Positions 5,819 through 6,058 of a stretch of 6,058 bases of DNA are shown piece by piece. The notes below the pieces were generated by a model. That model was not told where the DNA came from, searched no databases, and saw only the letters and a list, made by a program, of their open reading frames with translations. A program made the position numbers and the translations under genes. The stretch comes from Bacteroidota bacterium (lineage in GTDB: Bacteria; Bacteroidota; Bacteroidia; NS11-12g; UBA955): NCBI GenBank assembly GCA_009918425.1, contig RGEC01000134.1:1-6058 (forward strand). Reading direction: 5' to 3'. Each line of letters starts with the position of its first letter. The first letter of the stretch is position 1.

Positions 5819-6058
5819 TAATTTTCTGACAGCGAAAGTATGATATTGAATTCTTCTTTGCTAAGTTTTATTACAGAAAGTCGGCTTTGCCTTATCAAAC
5901 CAATGTTTGACAAGCGGGCATCAGATTTGATTTGAGCCAGGGTTACCGTCTTTTTTAGTTTCATTTTGGGCTTTACATCCACCACCACCCACTGTGCATC
6001 ATCGCTTGTCGGATCGGGGTAATGTTCTTTAATCACTTCGGCAATTCCCACAACCTCT
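5818..6058 (-). CDS. EVE domain protein (5' part cut by window edge)
   Basis: 79 residues of the C-terminal part are visible and the frame is open to the right edge. They match the second half of the EVE domain (PF01878, formerly DUF55): EVVGIAEVIKEHYPDP, then a VVVDVKP strand, VTLAQIK and LIRQSRLSV. EVE domains are related to PUA and YTH folds, and several bind modified bases in nucleic acid; whole bacterial single-domain members are about 140 residues, so some 60 residues are missing here. A GTG codon at 6051 is internal (a Val in the family pattern) and not the start. The TAA stop overlaps the pyrR ATG by one base, so it is the upstream partner in the pyr operon and the operon promoter lies off the right edge. 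Its ligand and any link to pyrimidine control are unknown. Confidence 0.88.
   Translation of the reverse strand, partial: EVVGIAEVIKEHYPDPTSDDAQWVVVDVKPKMKLKKTVTLAQIKSDARLSNIGLIRQSRLSVIKLSKEEFNIILSLSEN

Noticed and set aside
5818..6051. Reading the EVE gene as a complete 77-residue protein from the GTG at 6051
   Set aside because: The frame is open to the window edge and the GTG encodes a Val inside the EVE family pattern, so the true start is beyond 6058.
1..6058. Search for CRISPR repeats, transposases, phage genes, tRNA or rRNA
   Set aside because: No regularly spaced direct repeats, no cloverleaf-like or rRNA-like stretch, and no mobile-element protein was seen; the window is mostly conserved metabolic coding sequence.

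Overview
All genes in this window lie on the minus strand, so transcription runs from high to low coordinates. The organism is most likely a member of the Bacteroidota, probably near the Chitinophagaceae. This rests on three things: a promoter of the Bacteroidota TTTG-N19-TAnnTTTG type before the Fic gene, junctions with almost no Shine-Dalgarno sequences, and protein types remembered from that group. No database search was possible.

Right part (6058 to 2232), in transcription order: the C-terminal part of an EVE-domain protein cut by the window edge, pyrR, pyrB, an asparaginase II family L-asparaginase, and tryptophan 2,3-dioxygenase. Junctions are extremely tight: a 1-nt overlap (TAATG), 0 nt (TAG|ATG), a 4-nt overlap (GTGA) and a 3-nt gap. 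This is almost certainly one translationally coupled operon whose promoter lies beyond the right edge. PyrB makes N-carbamoyl-aspartate and the asparaginase can make its aspartate substrate. The dioxygenase opens the kynurenine route. Its reading frame has an unusual 55-residue N-terminal extension that may be the relic of another small gene.

Middle (2231 to 1018): an 83-150 bp regulatory interval dense in inverted repeats, then a stand-alone class II Fic enzyme (AMP-transferase type) with an N-terminal inhibitory helix and a C-terminal winged-helix domain. Its predicted promoter would give a leader of only about 6 nt.

Left part (1017 to 1): a 114-bp leader with two tandem inverted repeats, a small DUF2805/TIGR03643 protein, and 1 nt after its stop a photolyase/cryptochrome FAD-binding domain protein that lacks the usual N-terminal antenna domain and runs off the left edge.

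Most of the window is ordinary housekeeping metabolism. The points deserving a second look are the antenna-less photolyase-like flavoprotein coupled to DUF2805, the dyad-rich Fic promoter, and the dioxygenase N-terminus. I see no tRNA, rRNA, CRISPR array, transposase or phage gene, and no convincing plus-strand gene.
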